From Erinaceus europaeus (Eukaryota; Chordata; Mammalia; Eulipotyphla; Erinaceidae), in contig NC_080168.1 of NCBI RefSeq assembly GCF_950295315.1, forward strand, positions 73,388,553-73,452,552: a stretch of DNA of 64,000 bases, in the 5' to 3' direction. Shown piece after piece: positions 21,683 to 33,006 of the stretch. The position numbers and the translations under genes are program-made. A model generated the notes under the pieces. That model saw only the letters and a program-made list of their open reading frames with translations. It was not told the origin of the DNA and did no database searches. Numbering within the stretch: the first letter of the stretch is position 1; each line of letters opens with the position of its first letter.

Positions 21683-21762
21683 TCTCCCATCCAAGTACTA
21701 ACCAAGCTCGACCCTGCTTAGCTTCCGAGATCAGGTGTGTTCAGGGTAGTATGACTGTAGAC
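21683..21762 (-). pseudogene. 5S rRNA pseudogene, deleted
   Basis: Read on the minus strand it starts GTCTACAGTCATACTACCCTG, close to the vertebrate 5S rRNA start. It includes GATCTCGGAAGCTAAGCAGG and TTAGTACTTGGATGGGAGA. About a dozen bases in the middle of the first half are missing (after GAACAC), and the last 30 or so bases of 5S are absent. Substitutions such as CTTGGTTAG also occur. It is therefore a dead, probably retroposed copy. Confidence 0.88.
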
Positions 21763-22374
21763 TAAAGTATGTATTGTCTACTGGTGTCATGAGAAATAGA
21801 AAGTCAGCTGAAGGAAGTAGTAAAACCCACTGAAATTTTCAACTGGTAAGCACAAGAGTATGATTCTAGCACAAATATATCACAATTATGCAGAAAGGAA
21901 AAAAGGAGAAGTAGCAAAGCAAAAAAATATGCAGACTTCACTATGTATTTGACTTAAAAATAAGTCAAGGAAAGACAAGATTGACCACCATAATAAATTT
22001 CCCGTGTTATAAATACAAATGTAGTAGCAATTGCTTTGGATGCTATAAGCCCCAGGTATGAGAAAGAATACTGAGCAGTCGGAAAAGAGTAGAACAGCAT
22101 ACAGCAGGGGCAGCCTATTTGTTACCCACACAGAGGTGGGCTACAGATCCTTTGTTTGGTGGGTGGTGTGGCTACTTCCAATTTTTTTTGTTTAATGAAT
22201 TTTATTACTTAATGGTGAAATGTACCATCTCTGATTGGTCCCAATCCTCAGCATGCACTATTGTGTTTCTCACCGAGGGCCAAATTTACACACATAAAAT
22301 CTCTGATTCCTGGAGGCATTTGTTGCCTTTGCTGTAGAAACCAAATGTGTCTTTAAACTATTTAATTTTTAAGA

Positions 22375-23178
22375 TCATTTACTCATTTACTTCATGAGAG
22401 AGACCGTGGCACCCCCTGGGTCATCTGTAATGCTGGAGATCTAACATGAGGATCCAGTGCATACAAAGTTTGCTCTACTCACTGAGCCACCTTCTCTGCA
22501 TTTTAGAAGACATTGCTAGAAAAGATGAATATTTGAAATGGAACTTTTTAAACCTTTTTTTAAAGTTTTATTTTGGATAGAGACAGAAACTGAGATGTAA
22601 CAAGGGAGGGAGAGAGAAAGAGACACCTGAAGCACTGCTCTACCACTTGTGAAGCTTCTCCACTGCAGGTGGGGACCAGGGACCTGAACCTGGGTCCTTA
22701 TGCATGGCAACATGTACAGTCAACCAGATGTACTACTGCCTAGCCCCTCAGAATGGAAATTTTAAAAGTACAAGTTAGAAAAGGATGACTCTACTTTTAT
22801 TATAAATAAGTAAATATTTTAGCTAACCCCTTTTTTATTTTTTAAATTATCATTATTGATTTATTGGATAAAGGCGAGGGCCAGGTGGTGGCACACCTGG
22901 TTGAATGCACAGCTTACAATGTATTTGAGCCCCTGTTCCCCACCTGCAGGGGAAAAGCTTTGCGAATGGTGAAGCAGTGTTGCAGGTGTCTAGGTGTCTC
23001 TCTGCCTCTCTATCATTTTGTTCCCTCTTGATTTCTCATTGTCTCTAGCCAATAAATAAATAAAGATTAAGAGAGAGAGAGAGAGCACCAGAAATCGAGA
23101 GGGAAGGGGGAGATACAGAGGAGAGAGACAGAGACACCCAGGTCCTCCTGCATAGTAATGTTGCCACCACCTGACCCT
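22375..23178. repeat. Cluster of four SINEs
   Basis: From left to right: a type C-like minus copy at 22375-22492; a type A minus copy at 22553-22748 (GCAGGTGGGGACCAGGGACC); a type A plus copy at 22878-23069 (GGCCAGGTGGTGGCACACCTGG, ending CCAATAAATAAATAAAG); and a truncated minus type A piece at 23070-23178, joined tail to tail at AGAGAGAGAGAG. Confidence 0.75.
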
Positions 23179-24054
23179 TAACCTGTATTTGTAAATGAAT
23201 TTTGAATTGAGCTTTTGTGGGAACCTTTCAAGTATTTCTTGAAAACCATAGGAGTAAATCTCAACTGTTGTGCTGAGTCGGAATAAATCTGAGGTCCTGG
23301 CTGAGACTCAGAAATTTCCTAGCTTTTATGACCTGTGTTTGTTTTATCAAGCCCAAGTATAGAGTGAATGCCTTTCATCCCTCCCTCCAGGAGCTAATAA
23401 GAGATTAAGTTGTATAAAAAACTCAGAACGAAGTTTAGCAACTCCATAGCCTGGTATGAATTGTGGCATTATCACCTCGTGCTTTTCCCAGTTGCAGTCC
23501 AGTTTCTGTTCTTCACCTTGACCTCCCTTCTTCTTTAAGCTCTGCTCTTAGGTGTAGCTCTGGCTTTTTTCCCCGACTAGCTCATTTGCTTTTTAGCAAA
23601 TTCCATTCCAAATCGGATTGCCTCTCTCCCTCTCTCATTACTTATCTGTACTCTAAGGCCTGCCCAGCAGCCCTGCCACTACAACCTGAGGTTAAAACCT
23701 CAAGGATTTTCCCATGAAAGAAGGAATAACATATGATAACCTTGTATCAGTGGCAGTATAATTTAAATTTGAACTTTGTTACAAACGTGCACAAGGCAGA
23801 GAAAACTGGACAAAGGCTTCACTCTGAACTCATCACTCAGCTTCATAATTGTCAACATTTTGCCATCCACCCACATTTCCTTTAGCTGCAGTATCTCTAA
23901 GCAGATCCATTATTTTAGTCCACTTTTCAATGTATACACCTAATAGTATTTTTTAGTTTGAAGGAAATGAATGTGTTCAATACCATCTATATTACTTCAT
24001 TCATGCTTTCTCCCCACCAGTAGTCTCAAAGTTTGTTTGTTTGCTGTTGAACAG
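23179..24054. other. Mostly unique intron sequence
   Basis: About 23760-23990 (CATCACTCAGCTTCATAATTGTCAACATTTTGCC) resembles an old eutherian interspersed repeat, perhaps L1 3' sequence. The rest, including the C/T-rich 23470-23720, has no recognised feature. Confidence 0.35.
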
Positions 24055-24204
24055 TCGAGTTCAGTAAAACAGCTTACTTGAGTAGTGTGCTGCTTTGTCT
24101 CTGATGTGACCCAGGTTCACATTTAGTCCCCACAGCATTGAAGGAAGCTTCAGTGCTATGGTCTCTTTCACTCTCTATCTTGTAGTCCTTGTAGGCAGGT
24201 GTCT

Positions 24205-24240
<36 letters not shown>

Positions 24241-24286
24241 TCCCTTAATTTATCTCTCTATCCAAAGTAAATAAATAAAGCATTAA
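24055..24286 (+). repeat. Type D SINE with (CT)n
   Basis: It has AAAACAGCTTACTTGAGTAG, TGTGACCCAGGTTCACATTT and GAAGGAAGCTTCAGTGC, then a pure CT tract at about 24208-24238 and the end AAGTAAATAAATAAAGC. Confidence 0.75.
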
Positions 24287-24532
24287 AAAATACACCAATA
24301 TATTTAAAAAGTCCCTCTTTAATTTAAATGCCATATACTGGTTGAGTTTTATTTGTTTAATAACTTACTGATTGCCTAAACTATTTAAATAGCCTGAGTT
24401 ATTTTTAATAAGTAATAAGTTATTGAAAATGTTACTGGAGAAGTTCTACTCCATTAGCGTAGATAGTAGGCTAACTAATATTAGTACGGATCAGCCAACT
24501 TAGAAGTGCTAATTTGCAGTCAGATGTCTTTT

Positions 24533-24806
24533 TTTTTTTATTTCCCCTTTTGTTGCCCTTGTTTTATTGTTGTTGTAGTTATTATTGTTGTTGTTATTGA
24601 TGTTGTCATTGTTAGATAGGACAGAGAGAAATGGAGAGAGGAGGCGAAGACAGGGGAGAGAAAGATAGACACCTGCAGACCTGCTTCACCACTTGTGAAG
24701 CGACTCCCCTGCAGGTGGGGAGCCAGGTACTCGAACCGGGATCCTTTAGCTGGCCCTTGCTCTTCATGCCCCGTGCGCTCAATCCGCTGTGCTACCACCC
24801 AACTCC
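24533..24806 (-). repeat. Type A SINE with target duplication
   Basis: It has GGACAGAGAGAAATGGAGAG, GCAGGTGGGGAGCCAGGTAC and ends CCACCCAACTCC. It is flanked by CAGTCAGATGTCTTTT (24517-24532) and CAGTCTGATGTCTTTT (24807-24822), 15 of 16 identical. Confidence 0.92.
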
Positions 24807-25119
24807 CAGTCTGATGTCTTTTATTAGTAAAAGACAAATTCCAAATGACTAGTCATTTGGACCAAAAGTCTGTATCCACGGGAGTTAGTAAAATACCAGG
24901 AAAAGTAGGTAGGATACTATTATTGCAATATTCGTTATATGCAGCCTCTTTCGTTCAAGAGAGACTCCCAGAAAAACCCTAGCATGAATTTCACAATAGC
25001 CTGCCTTGACATTTCAAAAAATAATTCATAAGTGGAACATGACAGTGCTTGACATGAAGCATAGGATGGCATCTCTGATAAATAGTGGCTGAATTTTCTG
25101 CAAAAAATTGATTTCAGGT

Positions 25120-25437
25120 CAGTAGGTAGTGCAGCGGGTTAAGTGCACATGGCGCAGAGCACAATGACTGGCATAAGGATCACGGTTCGAGCTCCCGGCT
25201 TCCCACCTATAGGGCAGTCACTTCACAAGCGGTAAAGCAGGTCTGCAGGTATCTTATCTTTCTCTCCCCCTCTCTGTCTCTCTTCTCTCTCAATTTCTCT
25301 CTGTCCTATCTAACAATAACATCAATGGCAACAATAATGACAGCAACAAGGGCAACAAAATGGGGAAAAATGGCCTCCAGGAGCAGTGAGTTCATAGTGG
25401 GGCACCGAGCCCCAACAATAACCCTGGAGGCAAAAAA
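25120..25437 (+). repeat. Type A SINE, full length
   Basis: The head is GGTCAGTAGGTAGTGCAGCGG, followed by a GGATCACGGTTCGAGCTCC B box and the 3' end CAATAACCCTGGAGGCAAAA. The A and B boxes are both well kept. The target duplication is not obvious. Confidence 0.85.
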
Positions 25438-25734
25438 AAAATTCAAAGAACCAATAATTATTGCCTTACTTATCATTTAACCTCTAAGTAACCATATATT
25501 GCTAACTAAGAACATCTAAAGACTCCTTTCAAATAGTAGATTGGTTTCCAGCATAATAAACAACCTTTTTCTTCTCCAGGAATAGTTGATTATCAAGATA
25601 TCCATATAATGAGTAGTAGAATAGAAGTAACAACCCAAATGACATACTTAAACTTGTTCTGTTATCCTGAGATTGTGAGGTATACAAGGTATTTTAAAAG
25701 TTTTTTTTTTATTTTGGTGCAAACAGAACAAACC

Positions 25735-27790
25735 TTTTTTAAAAAAATTGACTTAATAATGATCAACAAGTCAATAATGATAAGAGTGGTACAGTTCCAC
25801 ACAGTTCCCAGCACCAGAGTTCCACATCGCCTCCCCTCCATTGGAAGCTTTCCTATTCTTTATCCCTCTGGGAGTATGGACTTTAAGATATTTATGGGGT
25901 ACAGATGGTGGAAGGTCTGGCTTCTGTAATTGCTTATCCACTGGATATGGGTGTTGGCAGGTTGATCCATACTCCCAGCCTGTTTCTGTCTTTCCATAGT
26001 GGGCCAGGGCTCTGGGGAGTGAGGTTCGAGAACACTTTGGTGAGGTTGCCTGCCCAGGGAAGTCAGGTTGGTGTCATGGTAGCCTCTGCAACTTGGTGGC
26101 TGAAAAAGCATTAAAATATAAAACAGAAAAAATTGTTTAGTAATCATGAACCTAAAGGTAAGAATAGAGGAGATGAGATTTGGGGTATTCATGTTGGAAA
26201 AATAAAGGAAGTCTATTTTAGGTATTCCAAGGGGCCCATGACTTTATGAATTTTTGCCTGAGCCCAACAGCTAACATGCAGATGAGCTAAAGGTATTGGC
26301 TGGAGAAATGGTGTCAGAGTTGGAAATAGTACTAGAAAGCTGGATTAGGGAAGAGAGTAGCTCCCAAACATGGGAAGAGTATATAAATACCATTAACTGT
26401 AAGCACCATCGATTTATTCTGGGGTCTATTTTCAGCGCAGGAGCCTGTGTAATCTCTGTGTGTAATCTCTGCATCCCTGTAGGTCTGAGCTCACATTCCA
26501 TGGTCATAACTAGAAACATTTTAGGCTACACTCATTGCAGGACCCATCTTACTCAAATGGCAGAGTATGTTGACCCAGCCTCCCTTCCAAGAGCGGGGCC
26601 AGTCCCTTTCATTGTTCTATATTGAAGGCAAGGTCCTTTAGGGACCCATAAAAGAGTCTACTAAGTTGTTCCTGATGGAGATAACCAGTGATGGTGTAGA
26701 GAAGGATCTTTTAGAGGTCTAGACCCATCATATGTATGTGGGAATCCCAGGATTCTCTGACAAGGGTCCTGGATGGTGGGTTGGCCTGGTAGTGACCAAG
26801 AGAGCCATCATTAACATATATATGCCAGTCTCTTTCCCCTATCCAATTTTGTAATCCTTACTTTGTCTGACAAGGTTAGTCTTAGAGTGATTGAGGGAAG
26901 TGAAATTGGAAGTAAGTAAGGAGGGTATTTAGGTCTAAGTAGAAACTATTTGATTAAATATACTTTATGGTGACTTTTTTCAGTCTTTCTACTTGCTTGT
27001 TGCACTTATTGAGTCACTGCAAACAATTGTGCACTTTTACTTTAAGGTCTATATTTTCCCTAGACTTATGGATACGTGTGCACATGTGCTCTGTCTCATG
27101 GCCCCTGGTCTATATATAGGTTTCTGTGGCTTTGTTAGGAAGTACACCATTGGAAATGAAATTAAGTAGTCCTATAAACTAGGAAAGGCATCACCAGATT
27201 AATGGAGCTGAAGGGTTGACATCCTATGTCTGGCATCTCTGGGCACCAGTCCAGAAGTGAAACAGTCCAAAGTGAAACATGTCAAGGTGGCACCGGTTCT
27301 ATCGATTGATTGAGCTCAGTAGATGCAGTATCAAATGTTGTGGATTGAGAGAAGCATGCAGAAAACAAGCCACACTCCATAGGTTCCAGAACTGGGAGAA
27401 ATGTGGATTTTATAGAGAATGGGAAAGGTTCCTGCTATCTTAGAGTTTAAGAAGGCAATAGATAGTTATTGTTATAACCAAGTTATTTGGGAATTTGGTT
27501 TACTTTGAGAAACACATGATTAGGATTTGCTGTATCGTACAAGACCTCATTTAATGCTATTTACATATAGCTCTATCTTATATAGTGACATGACCAGTTG
27601 CTTCTGGTCTCCCTGGTCTAAGATTATAGGTGATTTAATATTTCAAAGAAAAAGTCATTGTTAGGAATGTATTAACAATTTAAGCCCACTGTTAAAATTC
27701 AGTCAGGTTACCAATTTGAAAGCTTAAGTGCTTAGATTGAAGGAATATATACTCAGAACTGGGGCCTATGCATCAAAGAGTTTGAGACAT
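25735..27790 (-). repeat. Retroposon X, longest copy
   Basis: This minus-strand copy spans about 2 kb. On the plus strand it runs from AGTCAATAATGATAAGAGTGG and CCCTCTGGGAGTATGGACTT through CTTGGTGGCTGAAAAAGC, then a long non-coding stretch (GGGCCCATGACTTTATGAA, GTATATAAATACCATT, CTCCATAGGTTCCAGAACTG). Frames are short and broken. Whether everything between 26500 and 27300 belongs to X is inferred from the shared words at both ends. Confidence 0.55.
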
Positions 27791-27799
27791 TCAATCTAT

Positions 27800-28290
27800 T
27801 TTCCCCTCTCATATTGACTAAATAGTAATTTATAAGACTATACGTTAATAGGAGTGTATATTAACACCATTCCTGCCACCAAAGGTCTTTTTCCCTACCC
27901 CACCCCCAATAGTGGAGTTTTTCAAAACTACCCTTTCTCTACCCCCAGAGTTTTTTACTTTGGTATAATACACCTAACTCAGTCAAATTCTGCTTTACAT
28001 TTCCCTTTCATTTCTTCGGAACTTGTGTTTATGAATGGAGTCATCTCATACTCATCTTTCTCTTTCTGACTTACCTCACTTAGCATAATTCCTTCTAGCT
28101 TCATCCAGGATAGGTCAGAGAAGGTGATTCGTTATTCTTAATAGCTGCGTAGTATTCCATTGTGTATATATACCACAACTTGCTCATCCACTCATCTGTT
28201 GTTGGACACCTGGGTTGTTTCCAGGTTTTGGCTATTACAAATTGTGCTGCTATGAGCATAGGTATACACATACAGCAATCCTTTTTAAAG
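27800..28290 (-). repeat. L1 3' fragment, antisense
   Basis: Minus strand 28280-28085 encodes the end of L1 ORF2 (AQFVIAKTWKQPRCPTTDEW, LWYIYTMEYYAAIKNNES). The 3' UTR follows down to about 27820 with the AGTAAAAAACTCTGGGGG pattern in complement. It ends 276 bp before the next DGKH exon. Confidence 0.85.
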
Positions 28291-28565
28291 ATATAATTCA
28301 AATACACAAAAAGTTAACCCAAGTTTGTTTTTATTTTGGTTGTGGATAGCAAGATTTATCAGCATATCTGTTTATCATTTAGGATGTCTTGAACTTATTA
28401 GGATACATCTCACAATGGGTAGGAATATGGTTGTATATCTAGATACAAACTATTTTGGTATGTTGAGTTTGCCTAACTGAACTTATTTTTAAAGGTCTGT
28501 GTATAGGTCAAGGCTAATTGAGCCACTGAGTTTACTGAACCGCACACTTTCTTTTCACTCAAAAG

Positions 28566-28665
28566 GATACTGTGTGACACCATAAAGGACTTCCTTGCCA
28601 AAGTAGAGAAGGCCTATGAAAAGACATTGGAGAATGCTGTTGTGGCTGATGCTGTGGCCAGCAAA
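28566..28665 (+). CDS. DGKH: DGKH exon: linker helix
   Basis: This exon has 100 bases. It completes the Lys codon and encodes [20 protein letters not shown] followed by [13 protein letters not shown], a strongly helical segment of the insert between the two catalytic halves. It ends in phase 0. The acceptor is TCACTCAAAAG, with a weak pyrimidine tract (TTTCTTTTCACTC), and the donor is AAA|GTAAGA. The sequence is well conserved against the remembered human eta protein except for conservative changes such as Ile/Val and Asp/Glu. Confidence 0.93.
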
Positions 28666-28833
28666 GTAAGAGGTTCACATTTGGGGCATATGAGTTGTGT
28701 CACTGACAGTGGCAACCTTGAACTGTGTGTGCTTCATAGCTAGATTCAGAGTGGTTTTTCCGCAAGACATCATCCATTCAGGATAAGATTACTTTTGAGT
28801 CAGATATGAGGATCTAAAACAGCAGTGTTTTTC

Positions 28834-29575
28834 CCCACTTTATTGGGTTGTAAATGGTTTACGGTACAGTTGCTGAGACATGGGTACATCTTCTCATCTC
28901 CCTGTAGTAGGTGTCTGTAAAACACTGTCATCTCCAAATTAGGGCCTTTTGCACCATCACACACAAAGACCCCTTATCCTCTCTGTCCCAACCCCACCTC
29001 TCCTGCCCCAGAACCCTGTGCTTTGGTGCAGAATAACCTGCCCAGTCAAACTTTCACTTTGTGTGTTTTCTGTTTCTGGTTTATTTTTTTTTAATAGTTA
29101 TTTATTTATTTTCCCTTTTCTTGTTGTTATTGATGTCGTTATTGTTAGGACAAAGAGAAAAGGAGAGAGGAGGGGAAGACAAAGAGAGGGAGGGAAAGCT
29201 AGACATCTACAGACTTGCTTCACCACCTGTGAAGCAATTCCCTGCAGGTGGGAAGCCGGGGGCTCGAACTGGGATCCTTATGCCAGTCCTTGCACTTGTC
29301 TGTTTCTGTTTTTTTTTTTTTTTAAAGTTCCACCTATAAGTGAGATCATCGAATATTTGTCCATCTCTTTTTTACTTGTCTCACTTAACATAATGACTTA
29401 CAGCTGCATGTAAGATGAGGCAAAGGAGAAGACTTCATCAGTTTTAACAGCAGAATAGTATTCCATTGTGTATATATACCACATCGTTCTTAGCCACTCA
29501 TCTGTTGTTGGACTTCTGGATCATTCCCAAGTTTTAGATATTACAAATTGTGCTGCTATGAACATAGGTGTAAAA
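28834..29575 (-). repeat. L1 3' fragment split by a SINE
   Basis: 28834-29078 is L1 3' UTR in complement (TTTATTGGGTTGTAAATGG, TGCTTTGGTGCAGAATAACC). 29310-29575 is the ORF2 tail (TATTCCATTGTGTATATATACC, GCTATGAACATAGGTG). The type A SINE at 29079-29298 interrupts them at the end of the UTR. Confidence 0.85.
29079..29298 (-). repeat. Type A SINE nested in L1
   Basis: It has GTCGTTATTGTTAGGACAAA, CAGGTGGGAAGCCGGGGGCT and CCTTGCACTTG at its end (head truncated). TCTGTTTCTG is duplicated at 29069-29078 and 29299-29308, showing insertion into the L1. Confidence 0.88.
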
Positions 29576-29881
29576 AAAAAAATCTATTTTATGGTTATCC
29601 TTTAGTAAATCTGTTAAAGGCCATTTGACAAAGTGAGTTTTACATAACTCAGCTCTCCTTTTTTTTTTTTTTTCAAACACCAATTAGTATCTTGAAGAAG
29701 AAAGGGATAATAGCTGGTCCAGGCATACTATGGTGATCTGGCTTCTTCCTTGCTCTTAGGTTCCCTAGGAGACTTGACAGGTTTCTCTTTCTCATACTGC
29801 ATATTTCTTTGCTTATTTTACCCTTGTATGAGCTTCTGCAGCTCATGCAGCTGTCTACTGAACCTTAGAAAATGCTATCTT

Positions 29882-30230
29882 GGGGGTCAGGCGGTAGTGC
29901 AGCAGCAGGTTGAGCGCACGTGGTGCAAGGCGCAAGGACTGGCGTGAGGATCCCGGTTCGAGCCCCCAGCTCCCCACCTGAGGGGAGTTGCTTCACAGGT
30001 AGTGAAGTGGGTCTGCAGGTGTCTGTCTTTCTCTCCCCCTCTGTCTTCCTCTCCTCTCTTGATTTCTCTCTGTCCTATCAAAACAGTGAGCGACATCAGC
30101 AACAACAATAATAACCACAACAACAAGGGTAACAAAAGGGGAAAAAAATGGCCTCCAGGAACAGTGGATTCATGGTGCAGACTGGGCCCCAGCAATAACC
30201 CTGGAGGCAAGGGGAAAAAAAAAAAAAGAA
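29882..30230 (+). repeat. Type A SINE with target duplication
   Basis: The head is GGGGGTCAGGCGGTAGTGCAG, with a GGATCCCGGTTCGAGCCCCC B box, and the full 3' end is CAATAACCCTGGAGGCAAGG. AAAATGCTATCTT is repeated at 29869-29881 and 30231-30243. It is one of the least diverged copies. Confidence 0.93.
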
Positions 30231-30243
30231 AAAATGCTATCTT

Positions 30244-30730
30244 TCCATCCATACATTTGTGGCTGGGCATCATTAGCAAAGACCTAGTTATCTTGAGCTT
30301 GCAGTGGGATGATTTTCCCCAGATTAGATGCACGATAAAGATGCTGGTTTAACTGAGATGAAAAGAAAGTAGAAACACATGAAGATGTGTCTGACTTCCC
30401 TCTACTGTCTTCAGTGGAAAACATCAAAAACCAGAAGCCTTTTCTAGCCATTTTCCTCTTGATTATTTTTGCTGGAAGCTTGTCTTGACTTTTTTTCCAG
30501 AGACAGATAAATAGAGGAGGAGGAGAAAACTGGACATTTTGTGTAGATAGAGTGAACATTAGGCTGTAGCATCGGTAGCCTCAGTCCTTAATGTTGCTGT
30601 AATCCTAATAAATCAAGAAGAGCAGAAAGCCACAAGGGCCCATTATTCTTTCTGAATACCCCCTATTTTTCTTCTTTATCTTTTTCCATTTTCCTTTTTA
30701 AAGTGTTCTTTTATATGTTTTTATTTTTAT
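30244..30730. other. Unique intron sequence
   Basis: I recognise no repeat, RNA or exon in this stretch. Confidence 0.35.
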
Positions 30731-31411
30731 CACTTTATGATGGGGGGGGTTAATGTTTTATTGGACAGTTGTTGAGACCTAGGTTTTTCATATCCTTGTG
30801 ATAGATGTCTATAAAACATTCACTTTCTCTCTCTTCAAGATAGAAACAGATGTATAGAGATAGAAAGAGTGAAAGATCACAGCAATGAAGCTTCTTTCAA
30901 TGTTGTGGAAGCCAAGCTTAAACCTGGGTCACACACATGTCAAAGCAGTGTACCATCCAGTCGAGCTATTTCTTTAGCCCCAACATTTATCTTTGAACCA
31001 GTAATCTCATAGGTACTGTTTGCTTCTTCCAAATCAGAATTCTGTAAAACTTACCAAAAACTGTAGCCATACCTACACTTTATGATGCACAGAATGGTGT
31101 GCCATAAAATGATTATTTTATTAACTATTTTTTACCTCTCTTTATTGCCACTAAAGTGATTTCTGGAGCTTGGTGCCAGCACTATGAATCCTCTACTCCT
31201 GGTAGTCATTTTCTCTTTTTTTTTCTTTTCCATTTTATTTGATAAGACAGAGAGAAGTTGAGAGAGGAGGGGGAAATAGAGAGAGAGAAAGATACAGACC
31301 TTCTTCACTGCTTGTGAAGTGTTCCCCCTGTAGGTGAGGAACGGGGACTTTTAACAGGGTCCTCGAGCATGGTAATGTGTGTATTCCATTGGGGCACCAC
31401 TGCCTGACCTC
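30731..31411 (-). repeat. L1 UTR piece plus two SINEs
   Basis: 30731-30824 is an L1 3' UTR fragment (TTATTGGACAGTTGTTGAGACCTAGG). 30836-30980 is a minus type D SINE (GATCACAGCAATGAAGCTTC, GAGCTATTTCTTTAGCCCC). 31133-31411 is a minus type A SINE (TTATTGCCACTAAAGTGATT, ACTGCCTGACCTC). Confidence 0.7.
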
Positions 31412-31604
31412 TAAATTGATTACTTTATAAAGGTCTATGTAATATTCTGTATAATGCATAGTGAAATTTGTACAGTATGTACATTTTTCTATGTAACGTG
31501 CCACTTTATAGTGGAAAAATTGCTGAAGAAAAATTGTAACGATTTTTACCTATGAAATGGAATCTCAGTGTTTCTGTATCAGTATGTTTGCTTATCAGTT
31601 ATAT

Positions 31605-32058
31605 ATATTTTTAAAGATTTTTTTTATCGGAGAGAGGGAGGAAGAAAGAGAACACTACAGGAGTCAGGTGGTAGCACAGTGGGTTAAGTGCACCTGGCAC
31701 CAAGTGCAAGGACCGGCGTAAGGATCCCAGTTTGAGTGCCTAACTCCCCACCTGCAGGGGAGTCTCTTCACAGGCAGTGAGGCAGGTCTACAGGTGTCTT
31801 TCTCTCCCAATCTCTGTCTTCCCCTCCTCTCTCCATTTCTCTCTGTCCTATCCAACAAAGATGACATCAGTAACAACAACAATAACTACAATAATAAAGC
31901 AAGGGCAACAAAAGGGAAAATAAATAAATATTTTAAAAATTTTAAAAAAAGAAAGTGAACACCAAACATCACTCTGGCACATGTGATGGCAGGAGTCAAA
32001 TCTGCAACCTCATGCTTGCAGGTTCAGTGCTTCATCCGCTTTGCCATTTCCCAAGCCA
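31605..32058 (-). repeat. Type C SINE split by a type A SINE
   Basis: The left part is the purine tract at 31620-31655. The right part, from 31949, has ACCAAACATCACTCTGGCAC and GCAACCTCATGCTTGCAGG. Both are complement of type C. Confidence 0.75.
31656..31948 (+). repeat. Type A SINE nested in type C
   Basis: The head is AGGAGTCAGGTGGTAGCACAG, followed by GGATCCCAGTTTGAGTGCC and an AACAACAACAATAACTACAA tail. AAGAAAGAGAACAC (31642-31655) and AAGAAAGTGAACAC (31949-31962) flank it, 13 of 14 identical. Confidence 0.92.
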
Positions 32059-32242
32059 CAGTAATAAACGGTCTTTAAATGATAAGTTTTGCAGTCGATT
32101 ATCTGTCTGAAGTATAATTTTCAGTAAGTAATTCATGATGACTGGAATATAGGCACTTCTCTTCTAAGTCAGGAGCCATTCATTTAAGTGATAGTTTCCC
32201 AGCTCCACAGAATGGAGGCCCACTGTTTGTTTGTTCTTCTAG

Positions 32243-32516
32243 TGTTCAGTCCTGAATGAAAAGCTTGAACAGCTGCTCCAGGTCTTACACATGGATTCCC
32301 AGGCTCCTTCAGTCCTACCTGGGATTAGCCCTGTCATCATAGAAGAAGAGCCTGTGGAGTCTTCAAGTGAAGAATCCTTGTGTGAAAGCAAGGAGAAACT
32401 CACAGAGGACACTACAAGACCTGCATCCCAGAAAGCCGTCAAACCAAAGGAAGTCATCCTCCGGGCAAACAGTTTAAAGAAAGCAGTGAGGCAAGTCATT
32501 GAAGAAGTTGGAAAAG
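32243..32516 (+). CDS. DGKH: DGKH exon: acidic serine-rich linker
   Basis: This is the largest exon in the window (274 bases, phase 0 in, one base out). It opens with a helix ([15 protein letters not shown]), passes through a proline-containing stretch, then an acidic Ser/Glu run ([18 protein letters not shown]). It ends with a basic helix ([19 protein letters not shown]). It forms the core of the insert between DAGKc and DAGKa typical of type II isoforms. The RANSLKK block contains a Ser in a basic context, a plausible phosphorylation site by inference. The acidic middle is the least conserved part. The acceptor is GTTCTTCTAG and the donor is AAAAG|GTACAC. Confidence 0.93.
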
Positions 32517-33006
32517 GTACACCTCCACAGAATTAACAATTAACCCTTAAAGAAATCAGCATCCTTCCTGTTGCAAGCACTAGTATTCATACTAGTCAGA
32601 TAGAACACAATTATTCAGAGGCAAGAGAAGCAAAAGCAACTAAGATGACCTTTGTACTTTGTCCTGTTTATTGTTTTAGTAGTAAGGACCAGCATATTAA
32701 TGATGCCCAAACTCAATCTCAGAGATAAAGTCATTATCTAAAGTAACATTAAAAATTAATTTAAGCAATATTCCTGGATTTCAGAATAACTTTTACTTAG
32801 TTGGACTGTTTTAAATTCTTAAAATCAAGCACATAAATTGCTTTGAAAAATGTTGACTTCATTTTCTAAGTTTTTGCATTGCTCTTTGAAAAATTTAAAT
32901 TTTTCTACCTGTATTTAGATCATATATATGTATATACATATATATAGATATAGATACATGTATATATATATATTACTATGATGTGTATACCTCTCTTAGA
33001 ATTTGA
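32517..33006. other. Intron sequence with AT microsatellite
   Basis: The only feature recognised is an alternating ATATAT/ATACAT tract at about 32918-32975. A run of nine or more G follows at 33006-33015. Confidence 0.45.

Noticed and set aside
29882..29970. tRNA gene with A and B boxes
   Set aside because: It is the tRNA-like head of a type A SINE with a body, A-rich tail and target duplication. It does not fold into a mature tRNA with a CCA-ready end.
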